A stretch of 64,000 nucleotides of DNA from Hymenobacter citatus (GTDB taxonomy: Bacteria > Bacteroidota > Bacteroidia > Cytophagales > Hymenobacteraceae), in NCBI RefSeq assembly GCF_014333615.1, contig NZ_JACSCY010000012.1, positions 62,001 through 126,000 of the forward strand. Reading direction: 5' to 3'. The notes beneath the pieces were generated by a model. The model was not told the DNA's origin. It did no database searches and worked only from the letters and a program-made list of their open reading frames with translations. Shown here one piece after another: positions 18,553 through 26,349 of this stretch (position 1 is the stretch's first letter; each line of letters opens with the position of its first letter). Position numbers and translations under genes: made by a program.

Positions 18553-21500
18553 ATGAGAAAAATACTACCCGCGCGGGCCATCTGGCTCTTGCTGCTCTTG
18601 CTGCTGGGCGCTACCCGTAGCCCTGCCCAACTGCTGCATGCCGACGGCAAGCGCATCGTGAACGACCAAGGGCAGGAGGTGCTGCTGCGCGGCATGGGCC
18701 TGGGCGGCTGGATGCTGCAAGAAGGCTATATGCTGCAAACGGAAAGCTTTGCCAACCCACAGCACCAGATTCGGGCGAAGATCAAGGCGTTGATAGGCGA
18801 TGCGCAAACCCAGGCTTTCTACGATGCCTGGCTGGAAAACTACATCACCAAGCGTGATGTGGACTCGCTGGCACACTGGGGCTTCAACTCTATCCGACTA
18901 CCGCTACACTACAACCTGTTCACGGCGCCTATTGAGGAGGAGCCAGTAGCGGGTCAGAATACCTGGCGCCCCAAAGGTTTCGAGCTGACAGACCGCCTGC
19001 TAGAGTGGTGCAAGGCCAACCGCGTGTATCTGATTCTGGACCTGCACGCTACGCCCGGCGGTCAGGGCAAGGACGCGGCCATTTCAGACTACGACCCCAG
19101 CAAACCTGCTTTGTGGGAAAGCGAAGCCAACCGCCAGAAAACGGTGGCCCTGTGGCGACGCATTGCCGAGCACTACGCCAACGAGCCCTGGATTGGCGGC
19201 TACGACCTCATCAACGAAACCAACTGGAACTTCACGGCCGGCGCCGGCGCCCAAGGGTGCGACGAGCAGACCAACGCCCCGCTCAAAGCCCTGCTCACCG
19301 ATATCACCACGGCCATTCGGGAGGTAGACAAGCAGCACATCATCTACATCGAAGGCAACTGCTTCGCCAACAACCACAACGGCCTGTGGCCCATGAGCGA
19401 CAACAACGTGGTGCTGAGCTTCCACAAATACTGGAACTACAACGACAAGGCCTCTATCCAGGGGATGCTGGACCTGAGCAGCCGCTACAATGTGCCGCTG
19501 TGGATGGGCGAGTCGGGTGAGAACTCCAACCCCTGGCACCGCGCCGCCATTAAGCTGCTGGAAGACAACCACATTGGCTGGTCGTGGTGGACGTATAAGA
19601 AGGTAGGGCTGAACACGCCGCTGGAGGTGCGCAAGCCCGCCAGCTACCAGCGCCTGCTCGATTACTGGAAAGGCACCGGCGCCCAGCCCTCAGCCGCCGA
19701 GGCATCGGCCGCGTTGCTGGCCCTAGCCGATAACTACAAGCTAGAAAACTGCTTCTACCATCCCGACTACATCGACGCGATGTTCCGGCAGGCGCAGACG
19801 CCTGCGGCCACCAAGGCCTTCAAGCCCTACACGCTGAACACCAACACGCCGCTGTTTGCTGTCGACTACGACCTGGGCCGCAACGGCGCCGCGTACTACG
19901 ACCTCGATACGGCCACCTATCACACCAATACCAACACGTACCAGGCCTGGAACCAGGGCTGGAGCTACCGCAACGACGGTGTAGACATAGAAGGCAACTC
20001 CGACGCCGTGACCAACGGCTACAGCGTGGGCTGGATTTCGACCGGCGAGTGGCTGCAATACACCGTGCAGGTGCCCGCTACCGGCCTCTACGACGTGCAG
20101 GTGCGTATTGCCTCGGCAGGCGGTGGTGGTCAGATTCGGCTGACCAGCAACGGCGTGCCGCTCACGAAGACCGTGACGCTGCCCAGCTCCGGCGACTGGT
20201 CGAAATGGACCTCGGCCGAAGTCAAAGACCTGTACCTGACGGCTGGTACCAACCGGCTGCGCCTATACGTGGTAAACGGCGGTTTCAACCTCAACTACTT
20301 GCAGTTCAGTGCGCCGCACGCGGCTACTGCGGCGCCGCAACTGGTGGAGGCCAAAACCACTGAGGTAGGCAAGAATATCGTGCTGACGTTCAACCAGGCG
20401 CTGGCCGCCGTGTCGGCACCTACGGGCTTCTCGGTGAAGGTGAACGGTACGGCTGCAACCATCAGCGCGGCGACGCAGACAGCGGGTAGTCTGCAACGGC
20501 TGACGCTTACGCTGGCCCGGCCCGTCACCTACGGCGATGTGGTGACGGTGAGCTACGCGGGCACCACCGTTACCAACGACGCAAGCGTGGCGCTGGCTGC
20601 CTTCACAGACCAAGCGGTGACGGTGGATTTGGTGAATCCGGCTACCCAAAAAATCATTCCTGGTCGTTTGGAGGCGGAAAATCTGGATTTGAACGAGGGC
20701 GTGAGCATTGGTGGTGCGGCCGACGTGGGCGGCGGCTCGCAGGTGGGCTACCTCAACCCCGGCGACTATTTTGGCTACAACGTGACGGTGAAGGAAACCG
20801 GCACTTACCAGGTAGACTACCGCGTGGCCAGCGACAATGCCGGCCCCAACGTCATCAACGTGTCGAGCGTGGTGAACGGGCAGACTACCCTGTTGGAAAC
20901 CCTGACCGTGGCCCGCACCAACGGCTGGCAAACCTGGCAGACTGTCACCGGCAAAGCCTTCAACCTGACCGCCGGCGACCAGCAGCTGCGCATCGACGTG
21001 GTATCGGGCGAGTTCAACCTGAACTGGATGCAGTTTCGCCTCACGGGCGTGCCCGCTGGTACGCCGTTGCGCCTGGTATCGGGGCAAACCAACGAGGAAG
21101 GCACCGCCGTGCTGCTGACGCTGAACAAGCCCGTGGTGCCTGCCACCGTCAGCAGCAAAGGCTTCAGCTTGCTGCTGAACGGTACGGCCGCCACCGTGGG
21201 CGCGGCTTCGCTGAACGCCAACCAGCAGTTGGTGCTCACGCTGCCACAAACCGCGACGCCTACCACCGTGGTGAAGGTGAGCTACGACGGGACCGGCGAC
21301 GTGAAAGCCACCACCGGCGAGGCGCTGCAAGCTTTTGATGCGCAGTTCGTTCTCAACAAGGTAGAGGTCATTACTAATCTGATTCCGGGTAAAATCAAGG
21401 CGGCCAACTTCAGCGTCAACAGCGGCCTCGAAACCGAAAATAGCTCCGACACCGATGGCGGCCTCAATGTGGGCCACGCCGACCCCGGCGACTACCTCGA

Positions 21501-22044
21501 CTACGTGGTGCGCGTGAATCAGCCGGGCATGTACCAGGTAGACTACCGCGTGGCCAGCGAGTCGACGGCGGGGGCGGTGAAGCTCCAGCTCCTGGACAGC
21601 GGCACGGCCCAGGATCTGCACGCGGCTACCTTCGCCGTGACGGGAGGCTGGCAAACCTGGCGTACTTTCACGGCGCCTACCCTGGTGCCACTCACGGCTG
21701 GTCGCCATGTGCTGCGCGTGCTGATGCAGACGGGTTCTTTCAACCTGAACTGGCTGGAATTCAAATACCAGTCAACGCTCAGCAACAAAACCGCGCAGGC
21801 CGCGGCTATCTTGTCGGTATATCCTAATCCCAGCCACGGCAGCTTCCGGGTGCGCTTCGAAGATGCCCGGCAGCAGCCTACCCGCCTCGTCGTGCGCGAC
21901 CTCACGGGTAGGGAAGTACTCGTGCTGCATCCAGCCAAAAACGCGACGGAACTCACGGTGCAACACTCGCTTGCCAAGGGTGTATACCTGCTTGAAGTCG
22001 AACTGCCAAGTCGTAGTGTAGTGCAGAAACTGGTAGTAGAATAG
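18553..22044 (+). CDS. Secreted GH5 glucanase with three CBM6-type modules and T9SS sorting domain
   Basis: A 1163-residue extracellular glycoside hydrolase. Order seen: signal peptide (1-23); GH5 catalytic barrel (about 25-400) with acid/base E222 in LINETNW and nucleophile E320 in WMGESGE; three CBM6/35-like beta-sandwiches (about 434-585, 700-830, 936-1073), each ending FNLN(Y/W)(L/M)(Q/E)F; two SwmB/Ig-like spacers between them (about 593-700 and 833-936); and a C-terminal T9SS type A sorting domain starting LSVYPNPSHGSFRV. The beta-1,3- or beta-1,4-glucan preference is not decided by sequence. The start at 18553 (MRKIL) gives a clean signal peptide. It ends inside a perfect 75-bp palindrome. 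Confidence 0.9.
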   Translation: MRKILPARAIWLLLLLLLGATRSPAQLLHADGKRIVNDQGQEVLLRGMGLGGWMLQEGYMLQTESFANPQHQIRAKIKALIGDAQTQAFYDAWLENYITKRDVDSLAHWGFNSIRLPLHYNLFTAPIEEEPVAGQNTWRPKGFELTDRLLEWCKANRVYLILDLHATPGGQGKDAAISDYDPSKPALWESEANRQKTVALWRRIAEHYANEPWIGGYDLINETNWNFTAGAGAQGCDEQTNAPLKALLTDITTAIREVDKQHIIYIEGNCFANNHNGLWPMSDNNVVLSFHKYWNYNDKASIQGMLDLSSRYNVPLWMGESGENSNPWHRAAIKLLEDNHIGWSWWTYKKVGLNTPLEVRKPASYQRLLDYWKGTGAQPSAAEASAALLALADNYKLENCFYHPDYIDAMFRQAQTPAATKAFKPYTLNTNTPLFAVDYDLGRNGAAYYDLDTATYHTNTNTYQAWNQGWSYRNDGVDIEGNSDAVTNGYSVGWISTGEWLQYTVQVPATGLYDVQVRIASAGGGGQIRLTSNGVPLTKTVTLPSSGDWSKWTSAEVKDLYLTAGTNRLRLYVVNGGFNLNYLQFSAPHAATAAPQLVEAKTTEVGKNIVLTFNQALAAVSAPTGFSVKVNGTAATISAATQTAGSLQRLTLTLARPVTYGDVVTVSYAGTTVTNDASVALAAFTDQAVTVDLVNPATQKIIPGRLEAENLDLNEGVSIGGAADVGGGSQVGYLNPGDYFGYNVTVKETGTYQVDYRVASDNAGPNVINVSSVVNGQTTLLETLTVARTNGWQTWQTVTGKAFNLTAGDQQLRIDVVSGEFNLNWMQFRLTGVPAGTPLRLVSGQTNEEGTAVLLTLNKPVVPATVSSKGFSLLLNGTAATVGAASLNANQQLVLTLPQTATPTTVVKVSYDGTGDVKATTGEALQAFDAQFVLNKVEVITNLIPGKIKAANFSVNSGLETENSSDTDGGLNVGHADPGDYLDYVVRVNQPGMYQVDYRVASESTAGAVKLQLLDSGTAQDLHAATFAVTGGWQTWRTFTAPTLVPLTAGRHVLRVLMQTGSFNLNWLEFKYQSTLSNKTAQAAAILSVYPNPSHGSFRVRFEDARQQPTRLVVRDLTGREVLVLHPAKNATELTVQHSLAKGVYLLEVELPSRSVVQKLVVE

Positions 22045-22114
22045 GGATGCATAAAAAACGATTGTCATCCTGAGCAGTGCTCAGGATGACAATCGTTTTT
22101 TATGCATCCCTATT
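22040..22114. terminator. Perfect 75-bp palindrome, two-way terminator
   Basis: Bases 22040-22076 are the exact reverse complement of 22078-22114 around a single central G at 22077. It includes the TAG stops of both convergent genes (22042-22044 and 22110-22112). The stem has A6 and T6 tracts on its flanks, so it works in both directions. The inner part, TGTCATCCTGAGC, is the outer word of repeat family B. Confidence 0.92.
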
Positions 22115-22499
22115 CCTCGTACAGCTCCAAGGGTAGGCCGTCGGGGTCGGCGAAGAACGTGAAGCGCCGCCCGGTGAACTCGTCTACCCGGATGGGCTCG
22201 GTCTGAACCTTATGCTGCGCCAGGTGCGCTACGGCCGCGTCCAGATCGGCTACGGCAAACGCCAGGTGGCGCAAACCCGCGGCCTCGGGCCGGCTGGGGC
22301 GGGCTGGTGGGGTAGGAAACGAAAATAGCTCGATGATGTACTGCCCATCCAGCAGCAAGTCCAGCTTCCAGGAGTCGCGCGCTTCGCGATACACTTCGCG
22401 CTCTACCTGCAAGCCCAGCACGTGCGTATAAAAGTGCTTGGAAGCCGGATAATCGGTACAGATAATGGCGATGTGATGGACGCGTTGTAGCGCAAGCAT
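22110..22499 (-). CDS. VOC family protein, YaeR/GloA2-like
   Basis: A 129-residue glyoxalase-fold protein closely resembling the YaeR/GloA2 group. Seen: VHHIAIICTDYPASKHFYTHVLGL at the start, IELFSFPTPP in the middle, LRHLAFAVADLDAAVAHL opening the second half, and a final FFADPDGLPLELYE. Metal-binding His and Glu residues are in the usual places. The biochemical role of this group is not settled. It is convergent with the GH5 gene, sharing the 75-bp palindrome at its stop. Confidence 0.88.
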   Translation of the reverse strand: MLALQRVHHIAIICTDYPASKHFYTHVLGLQVEREVYREARDSWKLDLLLDGQYIIELFSFPTPPARPSRPEAAGLRHLAFAVADLDAAVAHLAQHKVQTEPIRVDEFTGRRFTFFADPDGLPLELYEE

Positions 22500-22550
22500 A
22501 GAGGTGTTTTTTTAGGCTGTTAGCTGTTAGCTAACAGCTCTCGTTCATTC

Positions 22551-22620
22551 AGCTAACAGCTAACAGCTAACAGCTAACAGCTAACAGCTAACAGCTAACA
22601 GCTAACAGCTAACAGCTAAC
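22551..22620. repeat. (AGCTAAC)10 tandem heptamer repeat
   Basis: Ten exact head-to-tail copies of AGCTAAC lie 3 bases from the stop codon of the DUF983 gene. A short inverted copy (GCTGTTAGCTGTTAGC) at 22516-22531 can pair with the array. There are no spacers, so it is not a CRISPR. Confidence 0.95.
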
Positions 22621-22623
22621 ATA

Positions 22624-23034
22624 CTACCCACGCCGCCGCACTGGCGCATGGTTGGCCCAATCGGGGTCGTAGCTGATGCCCCCGAACAGGTAGAGCATGA
22701 AGGTGCGGGAGTAGCGCAGGCTCAACGGGGCCAGCACTACCGTCACCAACGCCACCGCCGACACATATACCCACGTATCGGGGTCGCCGGCAAGGTAGTA
22801 AAGCAGCACGCCTACCACCAGCATAATGCCCGTGCTGAAGGCGAAGCTGATGTACATGGCTCCCCAATAAAAACCGGTTTCCGGCTCGTAGGCCTGCCCG
22901 CACACAGGGCAGTGCTCGGGCATATCGGTGAAATGAGAGAGGTTATAAGCGCCGTGCGTAAACAGCGGGCCCTGGTGGCAGCGCGGGCAGCGCTGGGCAA
23001 GCGAGGCAAGAACAGACGATTGGATAGGTTGCAT
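22624..23034 (-). CDS. DUF983 membrane protein
   Basis: A 136-residue membrane protein of unknown function. Seen: an N-terminal zinc-ribbon-like pair CPRC (near 16-19) and CPVC, followed by GQAYEPETGFYWGAMY, the family signature, and two predicted membrane helices. The start at 23034 (MQPIQSSVLASLAQRCPRC) removes an unconserved 46-residue extension and fits the family. It may be co-transcribed with the VOC gene downstream, although a heptamer tandem array lies between them. Confidence 0.85.
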   Translation of the reverse strand: MQPIQSSVLASLAQRCPRCHQGPLFTHGAYNLSHFTDMPEHCPVCGQAYEPETGFYWGAMYISFAFSTGIMLVVGVLLYYLAGDPDTWVYVSAVALVTVVLAPLSLRYSRTFMLYLFGGISYDPDWANHAPVRRRG

Positions 23035-23124
23035 AGAGCAGAAGAAAAGGACGCGCAATAGCCATTCTACGCGTAAGTAGAAGCCGTGGCTGGCACTAGA
23101 GAAGAAAGCGCCGCACGGCAGGCA

Positions 23125-23132
23125 CAAAGGTA
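23125..23132 (-). promoter_or_regulatory. Candidate -7 element (TACCTTTG) of the DUF983 gene
   Basis: A perfect TAnnTTTG match on the minus strand in the gap between the AraC and DUF983 genes. No -33 box was found, and the implied leader of about 85 bases is longer than for the other candidates. Confidence 0.25.
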
Positions 23133-23184
23133 CCATCGCATCCCTACCCGCGCACGGACCACTTGCGGGCAAATACAGGACAAA

Positions 23185-24054
23185 TCAACGGCCCCGCCGA
23201 AATACCTCGGGCGTTTGGCCGCTGTATTTGCGAAAATACCGGCTGAAGTACGAAGCATCCTCAAAGCCTAGCGCCGTTGCTACCTGCGCCACCGACTGCG
23301 CCGAGTGCGTGAGTAGGCGTTGGGCCTCCATCACCACACGCTCGTGAATCAGGGAGCTGGCTGTTTTATTGAGCCGTTGCCGACAGATGGCATTCAGGTG
23401 GTTGGCCGTGAGGTGCAGCAGCTGGGCATAGGCGTGCACCGTGCGATGCGTGCGAAAATGCTGATTTAGCAGGCGGCCAAATTTCCGAATCTGTGCCTCG
23501 CTGTGGGTGAGGGCAGGGGGCGCGGCACTGGGGCGGGCGTAGTGGCGGGTAGCCAGCTCCAGCAACAGGTGTAGGTAGGAACGTACCACGTCGGCCTGGT
23601 TGGGGTAGGGACCGGTGTTTTCAGTCAGCAAACGCGCAAACAGTGGGTACAGCTCGGCTTCGCCAAATGGTAGATACAGAACCGGGACCTGTGCCGGCGT
23701 GAAAAAAGGATAGTCAAACAGCTGCTTCTCTGGATAGCGAAACGAGTAGAAATCGGCGTCGAAGAAGACAACAATACCCTGCGCCTCGGGCGATAAGTGC
23801 CAGCGGTGCACTTGGCCGGGTGCCATAAAGAACAGACTGCCCGGCCGCAATTCATACGTTACCAGATCGATGGTGTGCGTGCCGTAGCCGTCTGTTACGT
23901 AGAGCAGTAGATAGAAATCGTGCGCATGTGCCGTGGCGATATGGGGAAAGTTGGCGACGTGTGTCTGGAGGCGCTCCACATAATAGGGCCGCTGCAAAGG
24001 GATTCCTGGAAAAGAAGCCAGCCCCAGCACAGGAAGCGTCGTCGACAATTTCAT
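23185..24054 (-). CDS. AraC family transcriptional regulator
   Basis: A 289-residue DNA-binding regulator. Seen: an N-terminal cupin-type ligand-binding domain (about 20-170, with HAHDFYLLLYVTDGYGTHTIDL), then a C-terminal pair of helix-turn-helix motifs. The signature LLTHSAQSVAQVATALGFEDASYFSRYFRKYSG is the second AraC helix-turn-helix. The start is placed at ATG 24054; an in-frame ATG at 24081 is possible. A TACCTTGC element 4 bases before 24054 resembles a -7 box. The ligand and target genes are unknown. Confidence 0.9.
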   Translation of the reverse strand: MKLSTTLPVLGLASFPGIPLQRPYYVERLQTHVANFPHIATAHAHDFYLLLYVTDGYGTHTIDLVTYELRPGSLFFMAPGQVHRWHLSPEAQGIVVFFDADFYSFRYPEKQLFDYPFFTPAQVPVLYLPFGEAELYPLFARLLTENTGPYPNQADVVRSYLHLLLELATRHYARPSAAPPALTHSEAQIRKFGRLLNQHFRTHRTVHAYAQLLHLTANHLNAICRQRLNKTASSLIHERVVMEAQRLLTHSAQSVAQVATALGFEDASYFSRYFRKYSGQTPEVFRRGR

Positions 24055-24102
24055 GAGCGCAAGGTAGAGCGGCAGCGCCATAGTGGCGCTGTGTCTTGGT
24101 GC

Positions 24103-24807
24103 CTACGCTTCTCGCTTGCGGTTGCAGGCCGGTACCCAGCAGTGCTCGTGGCAGCCCTCACAAACGGGCGTGTCAGCTGGTAACTCCACTACGCGGCCAC
24201 ATTCGGTGCAGGCGTAGGTACCGGGCTCGGTTACGTGGGTTTGGGCGGTTTTCAGTACGTCGGGCCAAATGGGTAGGCCGGGGCGTACGGGTTCGTCGGC
24301 GGGGTAGAAGAAGACGCTGATTTCGCCGGTGGCTTCCATGTATAGTTTGCGTACCTGCCCCAGGTGCTCTACCTGCCGCTGGCGCAGCTCGCCAAACAGC
24401 TCCTTGTAGGTGAGGTTGTGTTTGCGAAACTCGTCTATGTCAATCACGCCCTCTTCTATCAGGCAAATGGTAGCGCCTTCCAGCCAGTTGCTGAACTTAA
24501 CCGACTTTTCGGTTAGCCGGTTGAATAGCAAATACAACACCGGCACCACCACAAACACCACCGCCACGTGCAGCAGCGGTACGTCTGAGTAAAACATGGC
24601 GTCGCCGCCGGCTGAGCCCAGGGCCAGGATGATACTCAGCTCAAAGATGGATAACTGCCGCACACCACGCCTGCCCGTCACCCGCAGAGCACCCAGCACC
24701 AACAAGTACGTGACGACGCAGCGCAACGCTATTTCCAACAGAAAAACTGGTGGGGCGTCGTCAGATAGCAAGATGCGGTGCCAGTCGAAAGGTGTTACCT
24801 TCTCCAT
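24103..24807 (-). CDS. DUF421 membrane protein with C-terminal zinc-ribbon-like tail
   Basis: A 234-residue YetF/DUF421 family membrane protein. Seen: three predicted N-terminal membrane helices (about 25-100), with RVTGRRGVRQLSIFELSIILALGSAGGDAMF, the conserved family segment. A cytosolic alpha/beta domain contains GATICLIEEGVIDIDEFRKHNLTYKEL. The last 40 residues are unusual: CTECGRVVELPADTPVCEGCHEHCW looks like an added zinc-binding finger that is not part of the family core. Function unknown. Confidence 0.85.
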   Translation of the reverse strand: MEKVTPFDWHRILLSDDAPPVFLLEIALRCVVTYLLVLGALRVTGRRGVRQLSIFELSIILALGSAGGDAMFYSDVPLLHVAVVFVVVPVLYLLFNRLTEKSVKFSNWLEGATICLIEEGVIDIDEFRKHNLTYKELFGELRQRQVEHLGQVRKLYMEATGEISVFFYPADEPVRPGLPIWPDVLKTAQTHVTEPGTYACTECGRVVELPADTPVCEGCHEHCWVPACNRKREA

Positions 24808-24834
24808 AGATTTCTACCAAGTTGCCACAAGCCA

Positions 24835-24874
24835 CAACGGCCCGAACCACGCACGGGGCGGATTCGGGCCGTTG
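24835..24874 (-). terminator. Stem-loop after the first aldo/keto reductase gene
   Basis: A 12-bp perfect stem (24835-24846 with 24863-24874) with a 16-base loop, 24 bases past the stop of the gene at 24898. Confidence 0.65.
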
Positions 24875-24897
24875 GGTAGGGCTACTACGTAAACTCC

Positions 24898-25851
24898 TCA
24901 ATAAGCGCTGGCGTCAGTCAGGGTTTTTACGTCGTCGGGGCTGAGCGTGAGGATGGTAGCTTTCATAATGTCGCGCACCTGATCCATATTGGTAGCGCTG
25001 GCGATGGGGGCCGTAAGGCCGGGCTGGGCCATAATCCAGGCCAGGGCCACCTGGGCCTGGGTGGCGTGGTGGCGGTCGGCTACCTCATCTAAAGCGGCCA
25101 AAACCTTGAAGCCCCGGTCGTTGAGGTATTTCTTGCCGATGCCGCCGCCGCGCTGGCTTTTCTGCAAGTCCTCCTCGGAGCGGTACTTGCCCGTGAGGAA
25201 ACCCGAAGCCAGGCCGTAGTACGGAATCACGCCGATACCGAACTCCTGCACCACCGGCAGCAGTTGCTTCTCGAAGTCGTCCCGGTCGTAGAGGTTATAT
25301 TCGGGTTGCAACGACTCGTAGCGGGGTAGGTCCTGGTCGGCGCTGGCTTGCAGGGCGGCGCGCAGGCGCTCGGCCGAGAAGTTGCTGGCCCCAATGGCCC
25401 TGATTTTCCCTTCCTGAATCAGCTCAGCATACGCCTGCAACGGCTCCTCTACGGGCAGCGTCTCGTCGTCTTTGTGCGACTGGTACAGGTCGATGTAATC
25501 GGTTTGCAGGCGGCGCAACGAATCCTCTACCGAGCGTTTGATGTAGTCTTTGCTGAGGCCTTTGGAGCCGTCGCCCATTTGCATCCCTACCTTGGTGGCA
25601 ATGATGATGTCGTCGCGGCGGTGGCGCTGCTGCAACCACTTGCCAATGATGGTTTCCGACTCGCCGCCCTGGTGGCCGGGCACCCACGCCGAGTACACGT
25701 TGGCCGTGTCGATGGCGTTGCCGCCCTCGCCCACAAACGTATCGAGTACGCGGAAGGAAGTCTGTTCGTCGGCCGTCCAGCCAAATACGTTGCTGCCCAG
25801 CACCAGCGGAGCGATATAGAGGCCGGAGCGGCCCAGTTCACGTTTTTCCAT
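24898..25851 (-). CDS. Aldo/keto reductase
   Basis: A 317-residue NADPH-dependent oxidoreductase with a TIM barrel. The catalytic tetrad is visible: Asp and Tyr in DTANVYSAW, Lys in IIATKVG and His in LYQSHKDD. The cofactor phosphate-binding end is ASATNMDQVRDIM. It resembles the YajO/IolS-type general reductases; the carbonyl substrate is unknown. It is transcribed apart from the DUF421 gene, ending at a stem-loop. Confidence 0.9.
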   Translation of the reverse strand: MEKRELGRSGLYIAPLVLGSNVFGWTADEQTSFRVLDTFVGEGGNAIDTANVYSAWVPGHQGGESETIIGKWLQQRHRRDDIIIATKVGMQMGDGSKGLSKDYIKRSVEDSLRRLQTDYIDLYQSHKDDETLPVEEPLQAYAELIQEGKIRAIGASNFSAERLRAALQASADQDLPRYESLQPEYNLYDRDDFEKQLLPVVQEFGIGVIPYYGLASGFLTGKYRSEEDLQKSQRGGGIGKKYLNDRGFKVLAALDEVADRHHATQAQVALAWIMAQPGLTAPIASATNMDQVRDIMKATILTLSPDDVKTLTDASAY

Positions 25852-25927
25852 GAGAAATGTTGAAAGAGTAGTTCAGATGGCGCCAGTAAGGCACCGGGTA
25901 GTAGTACCAGGTAGGCAGGCAATAGGT

Positions 25928-26215
25928 TTAGGTTGGCGGGCTTAGCTCGATGCGCTTGGTAGGCACGTAGTCGTTGTAATCGGCTATTACCTGCCGCAGA
26001 ATTTCCATGTCCCGCGGGCAGGCCGCGGCAAAGTCCTGCCAGTGCTCCAAGGTGAGCACGATAGGCATATCGGCAATGGCCACGATGCTGTCCCAAAAGG
26101 CATCCCAACTGACGCCATACCAGTCCTCAAATGCCAGTTTCCGCTTGAAGAACAGGTGCAAATCGGCCTTGGTCGTAAGGCCGCTGAGGTCGAGGGTGAG
26201 ATGGGGAACAGACAT
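25928..26215 (-). CDS. Barstar family protein
   Basis: A 95-residue protein of the barstar fold, known as the inhibitor of the ribonuclease barnase. Seen: LTLDLSGLTTKADLHLFFKRKL, then FEDWYGVSWDAFWDSIVAI, which holds the acidic helix contacting the nuclease active site, and a final strand. The start at 26215 (MSVPHL) drops a leader that overlaps repeat DNA. No barnase-like nuclease gene lies next to it, so it could be a solitary immunity or regulatory protein. Confidence 0.88.
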   Translation of the reverse strand: MSVPHLTLDLSGLTTKADLHLFFKRKLAFEDWYGVSWDAFWDSIVAIADMPIVLTLEHWQDFAAACPRDMEILRQVIADYNDYVPTKRIELSPPT

Positions 26216-26238
26216 GGATAGGGTGGGTAGCTTTGGGG

Positions 26239-26339
26239 TGTAGAGACACATACTTGCGTCTCGTCGTTGAACAAGTCGCGTCAGTATTGTTCTGGCAAAC
26301 AACATCAGCAACGACGAGACGCAAGTATTAGGTCTCTAC
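26239..26339. repeat. Inverted repeat, family D, copy 2
   Basis: Arms of about 32 bases at both ends beginning GTGTAGAGAC and ending GTCTCTAC, with GCGTCTCGTCGTTG inside. It lies between the GH13 gene (stop at 26350) and the barstar gene. Confidence 0.8.
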
Positions 26340-26349
26340 GGCTTTGCTG

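Noticed and set aside
20263..21708. Long minus-strand frame within the GH5 gene
   Set aside because: Shadow of GC-rich coding DNA; no domain or start site is supported and the plus-strand protein is clearly real.
22551..22620. Heptamer array considered as a CRISPR
   Set aside because: Units are only 7 bases and are directly joined with no spacers; no cas genes are present.
25928..26215. Barstar gene considered as half of a toxin-antitoxin pair
   Set aside because: No barnase-like or other toxin gene is adjacent.
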